Shown one piece after another: positions 23,050 through 38,400 of a stretch of 64,000 bases of DNA (positions are counted from its first letter, which is position 1; each line of letters opens with the position of its first letter). A program made the translations under genes and the position numbers. The DNA is from Anaspis maculata (lineage: Eukaryota; Arthropoda; Insecta; Coleoptera; Scraptiidae), in contig OX421962.1 in assembly GCA_949128115.1 (NCBI GenBank), forward strand, positions 61,359,787-61,423,786, written 5' to 3'. Below the pieces are notes generated by a model. That model searched no databases and was not told where the DNA came from. It saw only the letters and a list, made by a program, of their open reading frames with translations.

Positions 23050-26000
23050 GTAAGTATACAAATTTATATCAATTTTCCAGCGCGATGAAAAAGCTATGCC
23101 AGCACTTGAGCAGGTGCCTGAGAGAAAATTGTGTCTGCAACACTTTAAAATCAGAGGAATTTGATGGATCTTGTGTTTTATTGTAGAAAGCATTCGGAAG
23201 TTTCAAATTCACCTTATTTCCCTCCTGTGCCTAAACATTAGACGGCAAGCAATCAATCTTTATAAAGTGACTCGGAGTTTTATCTTATAACTTCTCTTTC
23301 GTCTTCTCTGAAATATTTACTTAGAGATGCCCAAGAAAATGCAACGCTCCTCCTTTGAAACGAGCCGAAGTGAATAATTAAATAGGACGTCTTTTTCTCA
23401 TTTTTAAATTTAGCTGATGTGTATAATAGAGAATTGTATTATTTTTCGCAAAATTGCCCCAGTTGCGATGCTTGGTCGAGCCCAACTTTCATATTTTCGT
23501 GTTAGCAAGACACAGTTTTGTAATTTATATTACTAAACTTCACCTCATGCATATGCATTTTTCCTAAAAAGCCTGTCACCCAAGCTCAGCTCAATTGGCA
23601 GTGTGCGGTGTGCAGAAAAGATTAAAATGGATCTTCGGCGTTCCAAATTGGGCTTTGAAAATATGTGAAGCATACGTACAGTGTTCACCTCCACGTTCTG
23701 TGCAATAAATATCTCTGTCATGTACGTGATAAATATTTATGTCGTGCTGTCGCATATGACTAAGACATGGCAATACATAACGATATAAAAAAATATATAT
23801 TAATACATTTTCATCACACACGACAAAAGACCAAATCCCCATCTTCCATGAAGCCGCACGCACTGCTAGGTTATACGGATATTAAACGCACGGGGCGTTT
23901 AAATTTGCCACTGGGAAACGGAAATCAAAATTGCGATCCTCATTCAAAATATTCTATAAATAAAAATTGTACTAGATATTATGTCTCATCACACCGCGTG
24001 TTTATAATGTCTCTGATTACATTGCCTCAGGGATCCCCTTCCGCTCACTAGAATGGACATCATGTTCAGTGTTTCATTTTTATTGATTTACAGTCTGCGA
24101 TGAAAAATAAGCGACCCATTTCTTCTTCTTTCAAAATTTTAAACCACAAAGCTAAAAAAATTTAGAAATCATCACCATATTACTGTATTTATTGATGGCG
24201 TGGGCAATCCTCGGGACCGATCTCACCAGTTTGACAGTCTGACAGTACCAGTGCCTAGAACCAGTGTCACTGACGCTTTGGACTGCCAACAATTTTCAAA
24301 ACTGGCAGTTTTCAAAGTGAAGTTGCACACTTCCTGGATGTAATTTGATGAAAATATTTGCTCACATAGTTCCGAGGATGTCTCCTTCAAATTTTTGGAG
24401 TAATTCTGGGGAAGTAATTATTGTTGGGGTTATTCTGTGAGCGCTGTATCGGTATAAGATGACACATGTGACAACGCAAAACATTATTACTTTCGTCATT
24501 TTACACCGATGCATTGCACAGTGGTCCAGAATTGAGAAAATCTGGCCTAAAATCTTAAACTTATGTAACTTGTTTAAAACAAAATCGTGAATACAGAAAA
24601 AATCATAAAAAAATCTCATTGGAAAATGGGGTTAATTTTAAGGGGGTTAAATTCGAAATAAATTGGGAAAATTCCGAAACTTATGAAACTGGTCCATAAT
24701 TAGCAACTACATTTTGTAATTTTACATTCGTCTAGAATAAGGTAGATATATACATATATTTATAGGTTCACAATAAAGAACAACAAGTGAGTATGCCTCC
24801 ACGTGCGTGAGTCTGAGTAGCGCATTTTCTTAAAGAGGCATATTATCAATGTAAAGAAATTCGGTTGAAAGAGAAACATCATTCTCTGCCCACTCTCTTC
24901 AGTCGAAACTCAATGTGATTTTTTGTTATCAGAATGGGGTACTTGTCAATGAAACAGATTTGAATGAAAATTCTTTCAATCAACAATATTTTTTGTTTGG
25001 AGGCGGAAGCTGGGAGCAGCCACTAATCAACAGTGACCTATTGTTTCCCATTTTTAGTCGGCCATCCATGATAGCGAAAGAATTAGATCGTTATGTCTTC
25101 GGGTTTGTGTTTTTCATTCATCTCTTACTTTGAGAGCAGCGTGTGGGGGCGGCAGCATTCGGGAAAATAACTGTAGCACAATTTGAGTTAGAGGTTTCTA
25201 AATGTGTAAGGAAATATGTCAAATCAGTGAAAATTATGAAAGTTGCATTTTTAGCGCACTTCTCCAAACGGGAAGGCGCTTTTGCCCTCGCTTTGTCCGT
25301 CCGTCCGTCCGTCCGTCCGACCGTCCGTCCGTCCGTCCGTCCGTCCGTCCGTCCGTCCGTCCGTCCGTCCGTCCGTCCGTCACAGCATCTAGTCCTAGAC
25401 GAAAAGGTTTTTGCGAAAAATTTTTACTCCATTGGGTAGCTCATGACCTTGTATCCCGAACCAAGAAAAATCTCGACGAAATAATAATAAACAATGACAA
25501 TAATAACAATTTAGTGTGGCGCGGCATCGCCGTTGAATGCTGCATTTCAGAAGCCGGCCTGATCTCGAAAGTTATCACATGCGAGGAAGTACCCGATCTT
25601 ATCATTTTACCATAATACATATGCGGAGTTATATTTAGAGGATGATTTGAACTTCATTTTAATGAAAATTTCACATCGGTGCGGGGTGCAGGCCAATAGT
25701 TATTAATTTTTGAAAATGACTCCGAAACTACGGCTCGGCCGCAAATGATTTATTCGTTGCTTGCTGGTGCTTGATATCCTTTCCTCCGAACAAAACGAAA
25801 TTCAATACAGAAACTATTTCAACTCGAATGAGTAGCTCATGGACTTGGAACGCGAATCAAGAAAAAATGTGCCGAATCAATCATGAACAATTACAATAAT
25901 AACATTTTGGTGTAGGGCGGCTTCGCCGATCAAGTGCTGGCATTCGCGGTAAGATGTAGAAAGTTGCGATATGCAGGCAACTACAATTTCTTAATGAAAT

Positions 26001-26439
26001 ACATCACTGTATGTACGGCATTATATTTAGAGAACAATTTGAACTTTCTTTTGACAAAAACCCCACTTCGATCCGACCGTCGGGTCAATTGTTATCCATT
26101 TTTGAAAACGACCGCAAAGCCACGGCTCGGCGCATATTACACGACCCTACAAATTTAAAATCAGACGTGCCGAAATAGTGATTGAACATTTTGAAATAGC
26201 CAATACTAGGTACCTGAAGGATAATGGCACTCAAATTACGAAACATGTTCGCTCAATAACAAAAAAAAAAGTAGGTAGGTATCACTAAAAATCATGTGAC
26301 AAGGCTACCATTTTTTCGGTTTTTCGATAAAAAAGAAATGTTCCAATTCAAAAGTGAATCCGATATTCGTGTTCAGGAGGTCGAAATCAGTTGGAGAACA
26401 TTTTTTTATATAAGTAACAGAATGACGCTTATGTGGCCG

Positions 26440-26478
<39 letters not shown>

Positions 26479-29400
26479 CGAGTCCGTGCAGAAATTAAGA
26501 CGCTGTACTCCTTCTCGAGAATTGAAACAAGAGTCTTGGAACTTTTTTCCGATTAATAGCTGATGTCCCCAAGGGTGGCCAGTGGGCACTATTTTTGTTA
26601 TCCATACATCGTTATCATTATTCTCAAAAAACAGAGATCTCCTGTGCACTTCGATGAATTTGAACTTCTCCTCGGGAAATAAAGCTACAGCCCTTGAAGA
26701 TTGAACTTTATCCGGTGGATAGCTTAGGTCCTCAAGGACCAAATAGGCAGGTTGGCTTTCATAATTCGGCCGCCATCTTGGCTGCCATATTGCAATTTCT
26801 TATTAGTGGAACGATTGTCATGAAACTTGAAACTTACCCTTGTCTAGTACGATCATTCTTATTTTCAAGCCAAATTTCATGATTGCCCCACCATCTTGGC
26901 CGCCATATTGAAATCTTTTATAAGTGGAAGGATTTTCATGAAACTTGAGAGTTACGCTTGTCTCGTACGATCATTCCTATTTTCAAGCTGAGTTTCATAA
27001 TTCTGCCGCCATCTTGGCCGCCATATTGAAATCTGTTGTTAGTGGAACGATTTTCATGAAACTTGGAGCTTACCCTTGTCTAGTACGATCATTTTGATTT
27101 TCAAGCCGAATTCCATGATTCTGTCGATATTTTGGCCGCCATAGTGGAATTTTTTGCCCAAGACGGTAGAACCCTAATCACTTAACATCTTGCGTTCACT
27201 AATCCTCCAAAAAGGAAGTGCGCTACTGAGCCTCATGCCCATGAGGCATATTCGCTTGTTTCTTTTGAGGGCGGGAGCTGGAGGCGGCGCCATATCAAAA
27301 GTAGCCTATACTTTTCCAGTTTTAGTCAGCTATCCATATAGGGGAAGAATTAGATCGTTATGTCTTTGGGTTTGTGTTTTTCATTTATCTCTTACTTCAA
27401 GGGCAGCGTTTGGGGGCGGCAGCAGTCGGCAATGTAACTGTTGCACGGTTTGAGTTGGGAGTTTCTAAATGTTTGAGGAAATATGACAATCAGTGAAAAT
27501 TGTGAAAGCTTTTTTTTTGTTTGGGGGGCGGGAGCTGGAGGCGGCGGTTAATCAAAAGTGGCCCATCTTTTCCCATTTCCAGTAAGCTATCTATATAGCG
27601 AAAGAATTACATCACTTTGTCTTCAGGTTTATGTTTTACATTTATCTCTTGCTGTGGGGCGGCGTGTGGGAGCGACAGAGTTTGGCAAAGAAATTCTTGC
27701 ACAGTTTGAGTTGAGAGTTTCTGAATGTTTGAGGTAACATCAACATCTGAATCAGTGAAAATTGTTGAAAGTTGCACTTTTTAGCGCACTTCTCCAAACG
27801 GGAAGGCGCTTTTGTCCTCGCTTTGTCCGTCCGTCCGTCCGTCCGACCGTCCGTCCGTCCGTCCGTCCGTCCGTCCGTCCGTCACAGCATCTAGTCCTAG
27901 ACGAAAAGGTTTTTGCGAAAAATTTTTACTCCATTGGGTAGCTCATGACCTTGTATCCCGAACCAAGAAAAATCTTGACGAAATAATAATAAACAATGAC
28001 AATAATAACAATTTAGTGTGACGCGGCATCGCCGTTGAATGCTGCATTTCAGAAGCCGGCCTGATCTCGAAAGTTATCACATGCGAGGAAGTACCCGATC
28101 TTATCATTTTACCATAATACATATGCGGAGTTATATTTAGAGGATGATTTGAACTTTATTTTAATGAAAATTTCACATCGGTGCGAGGTGCCGATTAGCA
28201 GTTATTAATTTTTGAACATGACTCCGAAACTACGGCTCGGCCGCAAATGATTTATTCGTTGCTTGCTGGTGCTTGATATCCTTTCCTCCGAACAAAACGA
28301 AATTCAATACAGAAAATATTTCAACTCGAATGGGTAGCTCATGGCCTTGGTACGCGAATCAAGAAAAATTTTGCCGAAATAATCATGAACAATTACAAAA
28401 ATAACATTTTGGTGTAGGGCGGCTTCGCCGATCAAGTGCTGGCATTCGCGGTAAGATGTAGAAAGTTGCGATATGCAGGCAACTACAATTTCTTAATGAA
28501 ATACATCACTGCATGTAGGTACGGCATTATATTTAGAGAACAATTTGAACTTTCTTTTGACAAAAACTTCACTTCGATCCGACCGTTAGGTCAATTGTTA
28601 TCGATTTTTGAAAACGGCCGCAAAGCCACGGCTCGGCGCATATTACACGACCCTACAAATTTAAAATCAGACGTGCCGAAATAGTAATTGAACATTTTGA
28701 AATAGCCAATACTAGGTACCTGAAGGATAATGGCACTCAAATTACGAAACATGTTCGTTCAATAACAAAAAAGTAGGTAGGTATCACTAAAAATCATGTG
28801 ACAAGGCTACCATTTTTTCGGTTTTTTGATAAAAAAGAAATGTTCCAATTCAAAAGTGAACCCGATATTCGTGTTCAGGAGGTCGAAATCAGTTGGAGAA
28901 CATTTTTTTATATAAGTAACAGAATGACGCTTATGTGGCCGGTTTGTCTGTCTGTCTGTCTGTCTGTCCGAGTCCGTGCAGAAATTAAGACGCTGTACTC
29001 CTTCTCGAGAATTGAAACAAGAGTCTTGGAACTTTTTTCCGATTAATAGCTGATGTCCCCAAGGGTGGCCAATGGGCACTATTTTTGATATCCATACATC
29101 GTTATCATTATTCTCAAAAAACAGAGATCTCCTGTGCCCTTCGATGAAGTTGAACTTCTCCTCGGGAAATAAAGCTACAGCCCTTGAAGATTGAACTTTA
29201 TCCGGTGGATAGCTTAGGTCCTCAAGGACCAAATAGGCAGGTTGGTTTTCATAATTCGGCCGCCATCTTGGCTGCCATATTGAAATTTCTTATTAGTGGA
29301 ACGATTGTCATGAAACTTGAAACTTACCCTTGTCTAGTACGATCATTCTTATTTTCAAGCCAAATTTCATGATTGCCCCACCATCTTGGCCGCCATATTG

Positions 29401-32400
29401 AAATCTCTTATAAGTGGAAGGATTTTCATGAAACTTGAGAGTTACGCTTGTCTCGTACGATCATTCCTATTTTCAAGCTGAGTTTCATAATTCTGCCGCC
29501 ATCTTGGCCGCCATATTGAAATCTCTTGTTAGTGGAACGATTTTCATGAAACTTGGAACTTACCCTTGTCTAGTACGATCATTTTGATTTTCAAGCCGAA
29601 TTTCATGATTCTGTCGATATTTTGGCCGCCATATTGCAATTTTTTGCCCAAGACGGTAGAACCCTAATCACTTAACATCTTGCGTTCACTAATTCTCCAA
29701 AAAGGAAGTGCGCTACTGAGCCTCATGCCCATGAGGCATATTCGCTTGTTTCTTTTGGGGGCGGAAGCTGGAAACGGCGCCATATCACAAGTAGCCTATC
29801 CTTTCCCATTTTTAGTCAGCTATCTATATAGCGAAAGACTCAGATCGTTATGTCTTCGGGTTCATGTTTTCATTTATCTCTTACTTTGGGGGCGGCGTGT
29901 GGGAGCGGCAGCGTTCGGCTAAGCAAATGTTGCACAGTTTGAGTTGGCAGTTTCAAAATGTTTGAGAGAACATCTCGATCAGTAAAATTGTGAAAGTTGC
30001 ACTATTTGTCGTTTGGGGGCGGAATGTGGGGGCGGCGACTAACCAAAAGTAGCCTATCCTCTTCCATTTTTAGTCAGCAGTTCATATACCGAAAGAATTA
30101 GATCGCTTTGTCTTTGGGTTTATGTTTTTCATTTTAAAGTGATTGGGGGCGGTTTTTAGCAATTTTTTCATATCGGCGGCGCATATTGGAGGCGGAATGT
30201 TTCTGAGCTTACGTTTATAAGTGGCAACTATGTATTGTTTATAAAATGAGAACACCAGAGTAGTAGGTCTGGTAGAAAGTGCAATATTATGTTATTTCAA
30301 GTTTATCGGGGGCGGTTTTCTCTATGTTGGCGGCGCAATATAGACATCCAATATAGCCTAGCCCTCCTTTGGGAGTAGCAGCTATGTAACAGCGAAAAAA
30401 TTAGAAAGCTAGGGCGTCTAGTTTGGGAGGAGTTCGAGGAACGGACAGACGGACGGACGGACGGACGGACGGACAAAGCGGTTGCAATAGCGATTTTCAT
30501 CAAGATGGAAAATGCGCTAAAAATCGTAGTACTCCTTAAATGAGTAGAAGGCCCGCTCAATCAATATAGATCTGATACATTTTGAAAATTCGCGACTTGA
30601 TAAACTTTTTATATCTGCTGGTAGAACATTCAAGAATTGAATGCAGTAGTACCTCCAGCTATTTTTAGCGCATTTCCCATCTTGATGAAAATCGCTATTG
30701 CAACCGCTTTGTCAAAATAGTTTTCCATATATCAGTAATTCTTCAGATCTTGAATCGAAGCTTGGTGTTTTGAATCGAAACAATGATAAATTACATTAAA
30801 AATGAAATTACAATGAAAAGCCCTCTCTAGGTTAACTAATTTTATAAAAAACACAGTCACCTTTTTGTCTGACAAGTAGACGAAATTATATTTTTTTTTT
30901 GTAACAACTTCAGTCTGTTGAAGACATTTTAAGAACGGCTCAAGATATTCAATTCAAGTTTACGACGACTTCATGACCATGTAATCAGGATTATTTATGG
31001 CGATTTACATGTCTTCACCTATTTTGGTTCTCGAGATACAAATGTTCGACTTTTTATTTTTATTTCACCCTGTATATGCCGCCGGCATAGTTCGTCTTGA
31101 TGCCTTCAAGTTTCAACCAAAAGAGAGTGGATCAAACAACACCTCTACAAAGTGACTATCCGCCATCATAAAACTCAAGGTCCATACCAGTCTTCATCAG
31201 CATCGAGCATTTGGACTATTCTTATTTTCTTGTGTTTTGACGAAGAAGGAGATGACTGACGATGAAATGTGTAAGGACCTTTCTTGTAGACAATAAAATT
31301 TCCAACAATTTTTTCTCGAAAACTTTTTTCCCAAGTGCTATTGTTCATGAGATATACGCGAAAAGCTGACCCTCAAGTTCTTCTCGAGGCCACAACGGCC
31401 GAAGCTCACACCGGATTCTTGAGGACTTTTACTATGTTGAACTACATGCTTAACTGAGCTTATATACAAAAATCCGGCTAGTTATCATTTTTGTTCGCTA
31501 TTTGCGATTTAAACAGCTGAAATTCCTGGACTATAAGGAAAATGCGCTAAAAACATTTTTAGCGTTTTGCAATTTATATTTTCTATTTTCGTCAATGTGT
31601 TTTTTCTTGACTTGCGATGTAGGTCAAGAAGACTTTTATTATGACAATTTACTTAGAGCCACCCCAAAAATTTCGCAAGCCCCTCATGAAATCGTATCCT
31701 GGCTACGGCCCTGCATAGGTAGGCTATCTCCATATATCTTAAAATTACAACTAATTGTACGCGATGACGGTTTGTTTATTTTACTCGAATATTAGCTGTT
31801 AATTTTTCATGCACGAATAACCAGCACCACGAATCATTGTGTTATTGGGTACGAGTTCATACATGCAAAATTCAAACAAGCCGCGAATAATGGTCCCATA
31901 CTGGAAAGGAAATGTACCTATTGTTTGATTTGAAATTTTGTCTCAGCTTGAACAATATTATTCTGAGCAGAATAACAAATACACTTATTGAATTAGAGCA
32001 TGGAATTTCATTCAAAAATTTCAATCTCGCAGAAGACGAGAATCGAGCGAAGGGGAAATATTGTCACGCAAATGTCAAAGAACATTTAGAGCAGATATCA
32101 AATAATTTACACGAATATTTCCCGCATACGTCAAAAATGCGGTAATTCGGACACAAATGTTGAGGATTAATAAGCGATAATCCGAAAGAACAAATCGATC
32201 ATTCAATCCATCTGTCATTGTTTAAACACCTACTGCCAAACAAACATGATGCGTGTCCAGTGGTAGCGTTGGACTCTGGACACTGTATGGAGATGCTCAA
32301 GTGAGTATCCAGGGGAACCAGACTAACCAGAGGCACGTGCAAGAAAGTGAAACGATTTGGGATTGCGCAGTCATAATGATTTTAGATAATTCTGAAAATA

Positions 32401-35400
32401 CGTGTTATACCTGTTACCATAAGCAAACCGCATTCTTTTGTTTTCTTCTGTTGTTCGAAAAAAGAGCCCTCCCCCTGTTAGCTTTCGAACAACAGAGAAA
32501 ACAAACTCATGCAGTTTTCAGGCAACACGCATTTTTCAGGATTATCGGTAATTTTCATTGCACCCGTGGTATTATACCCGAAAATTTTCTGGTAGGTTTT
32601 CAAGATTTCATGTACCTATGCATGGTGCTAAATTTTCCAAAAAATTGTCAGGGGTAATGCAATCAGTAGTGCGCTAATTTTTCGTCAATATTATGAGTTT
32701 TAATCCCAAAGCTGGAAATACAACGAGTCCGAAGAACGAGTTGACTTTCTTGCATTGGGATTATCATGAAATGATATTACCGAAAAATTATAGACTATTA
32801 GCGTACAACGAATTATATTTGGTAATATAATGATTTGAAAATTTGAAGGCACAACTTTCATGATGTCGGTCCTGTAAATGAAACACTTTTGGTCGTCATC
32901 GCCACAAGGACGCGGAGTTGAATTGGTAAAATAAGCGTTGCGAAATCAATCCCTGTGGGTTTATTTCTTGACGGATTCTTACCATTTTGGTCTCCTTCGA
33001 AATCTACAAGGATGTACTTTGGTTTGAGCCCATTGGCATTTCCAAAATCCATTAATCAAAACAATTACTTTGGATTTTGGAAATGTCAATAAGCTCAAAC
33101 CAAAGTACATCCTTATAGCTTTCGAAAGAGACCAAAATGGTGAGATTCTGTCAAGGAATAAACCCACAGAGATTGATTCCGCAACGCTTATTTTACCAAT
33201 CAACTCCGTCCTTGAACTATTCAATTGTTAGCTATTTTCGAGTCAAAATCGCCAATACCTACTGGCAGCACAACTGCACAACCCTGCACCGACACTGCAT
33301 TCTATGCACTGCATCAAGTACGTAGAGTAAAACTAGGAGGGGGTAACTCGAGATCCCAACCTGACAATACAATCATGACTAGAGTAGTAGTAGTAGTAGT
33401 AGTATACTCTATACACTGATAGAAACTAGGAGGATAGAAAGGACCACCAGATTCCTCCGCTTGAAAAGTAGTCCCGAGCGTTACCCGCGAAATTTAAAAT
33501 TCCAGTTAGAAAGAGGTGCTTATTTCCACTAATCACAGCTAAGTGCTATGGTAATTTTAAATGACACCAGTTTAATACCAATTTTATTGAATAAGAAAAT
33601 AATTTTTTTGAAGGAAGCTGATTTTATTACACAACACTCACAACAGCCGAGCCGACTAAAAATAACAAACATCATAGAGAAATGGAGGTTAGAAATCGTA
33701 CGAAAGTGCCAAACTCGCTGAATGTAATGCCATTGGCTTGGCGTAGGAATAATTTGGCCGGGTAAGACTACCAACCGAACAAAACTAATATTAGTTCCAA
33801 ACGCGCCTATGTTGTTACAGTCTTTGGTGCTTTTGTTTACTATAGGTTACCTCACTGAAATTCAAAAAAGTCCGTTCTATCGGTGAACATACTATAGCAG
33901 CGTATTGCTGGAATGGTATAAGATCATTGGCGGTCAGTTTGCATTCGAAGCGTTGTGATTGGTTCTTTGTATAATGAATTGTAGTCATGGAAATTTTCTG
34001 TAAAATTTCGCGCCGTGTCACACGGGCTTATTAAGAATGTATAAGCCATAATAAGCAATAAAACTAGATCTGTGAATATACTTCTGGTGAAAAATAGTTT
34101 GATGCCATAAAAACAACCGCAATGAAAATGATTGTTTTCAAAAAAAATCACACAGGTACTTTTGCACTAACTGAACATAGATTTATTGTCCACTGCCCAG
34201 TTTACGCGATAATAACGACCCGTTTCATTCGATAGGTAGGTATAGGTACTTACTACAATTTATAGCAAAGGGACCTTTTACAATACCTATGCAAACCGTT
34301 CTGCCATAGTGGCTAAAAAGCATTAAATTTGCATATTATATCTAACGATATACTATGATTATCCAAGTATTCAGGAATATACGAATCGAAACGTTATCAC
34401 CGATTGATGGAATAAAAATACCAAAGTTTATTATATAAGTAGTTGACGTCTTGAATAGGTATAGTAGCAGGTATAAATACTGCTGGCTGTTGGAGATGAA
34501 AATGGATTGAAGAAAACCTAACAGATCGAACGTACCTGATTTTCTTATACACATTCCAATTCTCCCAAGCCTCAGTTACATTAGCATATATTAATTAATG
34601 CAAACTAAATCGGGCTGTAAAAATCGCTCATACTCCTCTCTAAAGGAAAAACCAGAACGCTTCAACACACAAAGCTGAGGGTAATTTCCTGCATACCGCC
34701 ATTTTAAATTATGTAAAATGCACTTGCCTCACGGAAAACTTTGCTGCAACATTATGTGGTATTTGTCCCGTCGTACAAGTTATACTATCCTTCTGAGATT
34801 CTCATTTGTTCGGGCAACTTCGAACTTTATGCGATTATCTAGGTACAGAAACCTTAACGTACAGCCCGATGTGCCCCTAAAACATGCCATCAAACTCCTG
34901 CTTGAAGGCATTAGGTGTACATGGACCGAGACATGATGGATTTCTCTATGGGATGATAACCCAAATTTGTCAATCTATGGATTGCACTTGACTTGGGTTT
35001 AATCAAGTTGCTTTCGATGTACCTATGCCTACTTCAAAGAAAAGCTTAAATACACAGCCCCCTTCAAGGGCCTTAGCCTCATCACCACTTGAATTGATAT
35101 TGTCCACCCGCCCTTGGAAGTGGAGTTTGAATATTTTAGGGAGGACGAAAAGCGGTTTTCCACGTTTAGATGTATTATGAAGAGGCTCCACTCTCGAGTC
35201 CTTATACGCAGATCCCCAAGACGGTTAGCACTGGAGAAAAAAGATCGAACAAAACAGGCAGGTATGTACCTACCTATCTTTTGAAAGAAAAAGGAAAGTT
35301 CGGGGACAGCGGAATATGCACAGAAGGAATATGTCGAGAATACGTTGATAAATAGATCGATGACATGTCGAGTATTACGGCAGCTGTTTTTTACGCCAGT

Positions 35401-38400
35401 CTTTTCCAAGAGCGGTAAAACATGTTGTGGACAAAGGGTAAACACAACGCGAATAAGCCTTTTATCACGTATAATTGTTGGATCCTCGCAATTACGCAAT
35501 AAAGTGCTTTTAGAGTGACATTATTATGCAGGGTTTGTCGTCAACGCTAATGTAGAATGTGGAGATTTGGGAGATTTAAATCTGGAGTAATATCCACACT
35601 AATTGCTAGCTATTGTTATTATTACCAATCTATAGACATTTCTGTGGTAATACAGGTTGTTTCATAATCAGGCGTCAATACTTTGCCAGCTGATTCTACG
35701 ACCACAAAGAAGAAAAAAGATTTCATGAACAGACAAAAAAAGCTGTATGAAGGAGCTATTATAGCTTATAGCCCCTAAATACACATATCAAAAGAATCTA
35801 GGGGACAAGCAAATTCAGACGATTTCTAAAATCATCATAACTTTTGATTTCCGCAAGCGATTTCATATCGGTTTTCAGTGTTCGATTGCCCAATCTTTCG
35901 TTTTCATGCCTTGATCACGTCAAATACGTACAGTGTTTCATAAGGTGGTTACAGGGTGATCAATGGAACAGTGTAAAATAGCCGAAAGTTCAGTACGAGC
36001 GCGATTTCCCAAAAAAAATATTTCATACATTCCAATAGCACAGTTATGAAGATCGGTGTTTCAGCTTCAGTAACGTTTCTGAATTTTGAAAATCGAAGGT
36101 GAATTGCCAAAGATATTGATCATTTTGTGCCGCCCGAGGTGCCGCCGTGTTGAATTTCCAAGAAAAAAGAAAGTGGTCCGATTTTATTCAAACTTGGAGC
36201 ACACTCATGTCTAGTTCAAGTAATTGGAATTTCAAGGTCAAATGTCACTTTCGATCACTTTCGAGCCGCTATATCGAACTTTTTACATAAATGATTCAAT
36301 TTGAATGAAACTTGAAACACACTAAAATCGAATCATTTACATAAAAGTTTTAAATGGCGGCTTGGAAGTGACCGAGAAAGACATTTGACCTTGAAATTCC
36401 AATTACTGAAACCAGACATGAATGTGATCCAAGTTTCAATGAAATCGGATCACTTCTTGGGAGTTCAACATGGCGACACAAAATGATCAATATCTTTGGC
36501 AATTTACCTTCGATTTTCAAAATTCAAAAACGTTATCGAAGCTGAAATACCAGTTTTCATAACTGTGCTTTTGAAATGCATATAAATTTGTTTTTGGGAA
36601 ATCGCGCTCGTACTGAACTTTCGGTAATTTTACACTGTCCAATTGATCACCCTATAGAAACTTTATAAAACATTGTTCGTATTCGACGTGATCAAGACAT
36701 GAAAACGAAGGATTGGGCTATCGAACACTGAAAACAGACATGAAATCGCTGACGGCAATCAAAAGTTATGATGATTTTAGAAATCGTCTGAATTTGCTTG
36801 TCCCCTAGATTCTTTTGATGTGTGTATGTGCCCCTGAATATGGTTTTCATTTGATATCTCCGAAACTAAATAAGGCTACTCAGATTTCAACTAAAATTGA
36901 TGAAATTCAGCACATTCACTGTAATTTTCAAGCTCAATAAATTCCGTAAAAATCATTGAAAAATTTGACCCGGGTATTTGGGAAGAGGCGGGGTAAAAGT
37001 TCCCCCAACTGTTTTCCAAACTCTCATACAAAATTATGAAATTTCAGTGCATTTCACGAAAAAAGCCGCTCTTGTTGAATTTGGATAGCTTGCACCGTTT
37101 TCCAGTAAAATCGTTTTGAACTTTTTTTTGCAAGGTGAAGAAATGAATTTGTGGATGCCCGACTTTTTTTTCTGGTCCCAAAATAAGCTCAAAATAATGG
37201 AGTATTCCATTAGCGTATTCTCCGGCTAAAACCATGAAAGAAGCCCTCTTGAACATAAGTCAAAAGATGCTCCCTAAAGGAGCTACACTCTACAGCCCCC
37301 TAAATGCATTTTTGTGGCACATTGCCAATAAATTTCAAAACGATTTTACTCCAAAACTGTTCATGTAATCGAAGTTTAACAAAGTTAGCTGTTTGCCGTA
37401 AAACACCCTGAAATTTCACAATTTTGTATGAAATCCTGAAAAAAAGTACACACAAAAAAGTTGGAGCAATTTTCACCCCAACTCTCCCAGATAATTTTTT
37501 TAATTGATTTTTACTTAATATTGTTGAGCTGGAGAAATTTATGTACATATATTGTAACGATCGCCTCCTTTGACTCTGCCCTACGTTGTGTATTTTAACC
37601 CTTTTTGTTTCTCTTTAATTAGTTTACCCCTTTCTTTGTTGACAAACTTTGGTTCTATCTACGAGAGAACCAAATCAATCCACTTTCCACATAGAAACCA
37701 ACAATTCAAATCACAATGACCTTTATTCACTTTGATTAAATATGAACAAACATGAGTCTTTTGCTTTCGGTGAATCTTATTGACTGACCGTGGGTTCCAC
37801 CAAAATATTTAACCAGCTGATAGCTAACTCGAGATTTCTTTTGATGGATTTTGGCCAAATGATAAATGTAAATTCAGGTTTCATGGTAAGTAAATCACGA
37901 AAGGGTGGTATACTTGCAATTCAACGTTTTTTCCATAATGAATCTACCAGCATTGACCAGAAAAAAATCCGTTTAAACTCGGTTTAGCTTAAACCGCTCT
38001 TAAATTTTTTGGTGGAACCCGTGGTCATTCTTTATTTCACCGCTTAATTAAACTAAATTCGTAACAAATACAATTCAACCTCTGGAATACGTCATTGCCT
38101 CCTTCAGCAATAGTTTACACAATTTTCATTTACATTTCGAACAGCATGGCAAATTCATTATTTGTGGAGTTCCCCTGTTGAGGGGGTATTAATCGAAAGA
38201 GTGAAATTGGCATGTTCACAATTGCAATAATTCCCAGTCTTGTCGGTTCCCAATTATCGTCAGAATGTCGTCAGTTGTACACCGTGCCTTTCAACTAGAG
38301 AATTAGTGGATGGTTTATTTACAGGTATGATGGGCATGAATTAACCCTTTGGGTCTTTGTTTGGTAAAGTCTTTTTAATAGACCTTTCGGGGAGAACTTT

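Larger units (their letters stand above)
25240..27780. repeat. Tandem duplication, copy A (~2.5 kb)
   Basis: From the module TTAGCGCACTTCTCCAAACG at 25251, copy A matches copy B at an offset of 2490-2530 bp almost base for base to about 27320. Offset changes are explained by different lengths of the (CCGT)n and (TGTC)n tracts. Beyond 27320 the match is weaker and involves only the GGGGGCGG monomers. Confidence 0.88.
24780..30720. repeat. 6-kb complex repeat block with internal tandem duplication
   Basis: The block is built from recurring modules: a GCGCACTTC hairpin next to (CCGT)n, a (TGTC)n tract, a ~118-bp array with GCCGCCAT motifs, an AACATCTTGCGTTCAC... GAGGCATATTCGCTTG module, and GGGGGCGG-containing monomers at about 24985, 27262, 27524, 29755 and 30013. 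The Val-Arg-Pro-Ser repeat open frames over the CCGT tracts are not proteins. Related modules recur at 40411-40515 and, inverted, at 61310-62300. Confidence 0.8.

Noticed and set aside
25253..25381. Helitron 3' terminus
   Set aside because: A hairpin is present but no CTRR end or A|T target context follows, and no Rep/helicase sequence was seen.
25143..25615. Overlapping open frames with repeated Val-Arg-Pro-Ser
   Set aside because: They are translations of the (CCGT)n microsatellite in several frames; the same occurs at 27812 and 30303 (minus).
26305..29232. Duplicate 141-145-codon frames on the minus strand (26305-26742, 28807-29232)
   Set aside because: They span the (GACA)n tract and are duplicated with the 2.5-kb repeat; no protein signature.
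35029..35499. 156-codon open frame on the minus strand
   Set aside because: No motif, atypical composition, and no splice or start context; probably fortuitous in AT-rich DNA.
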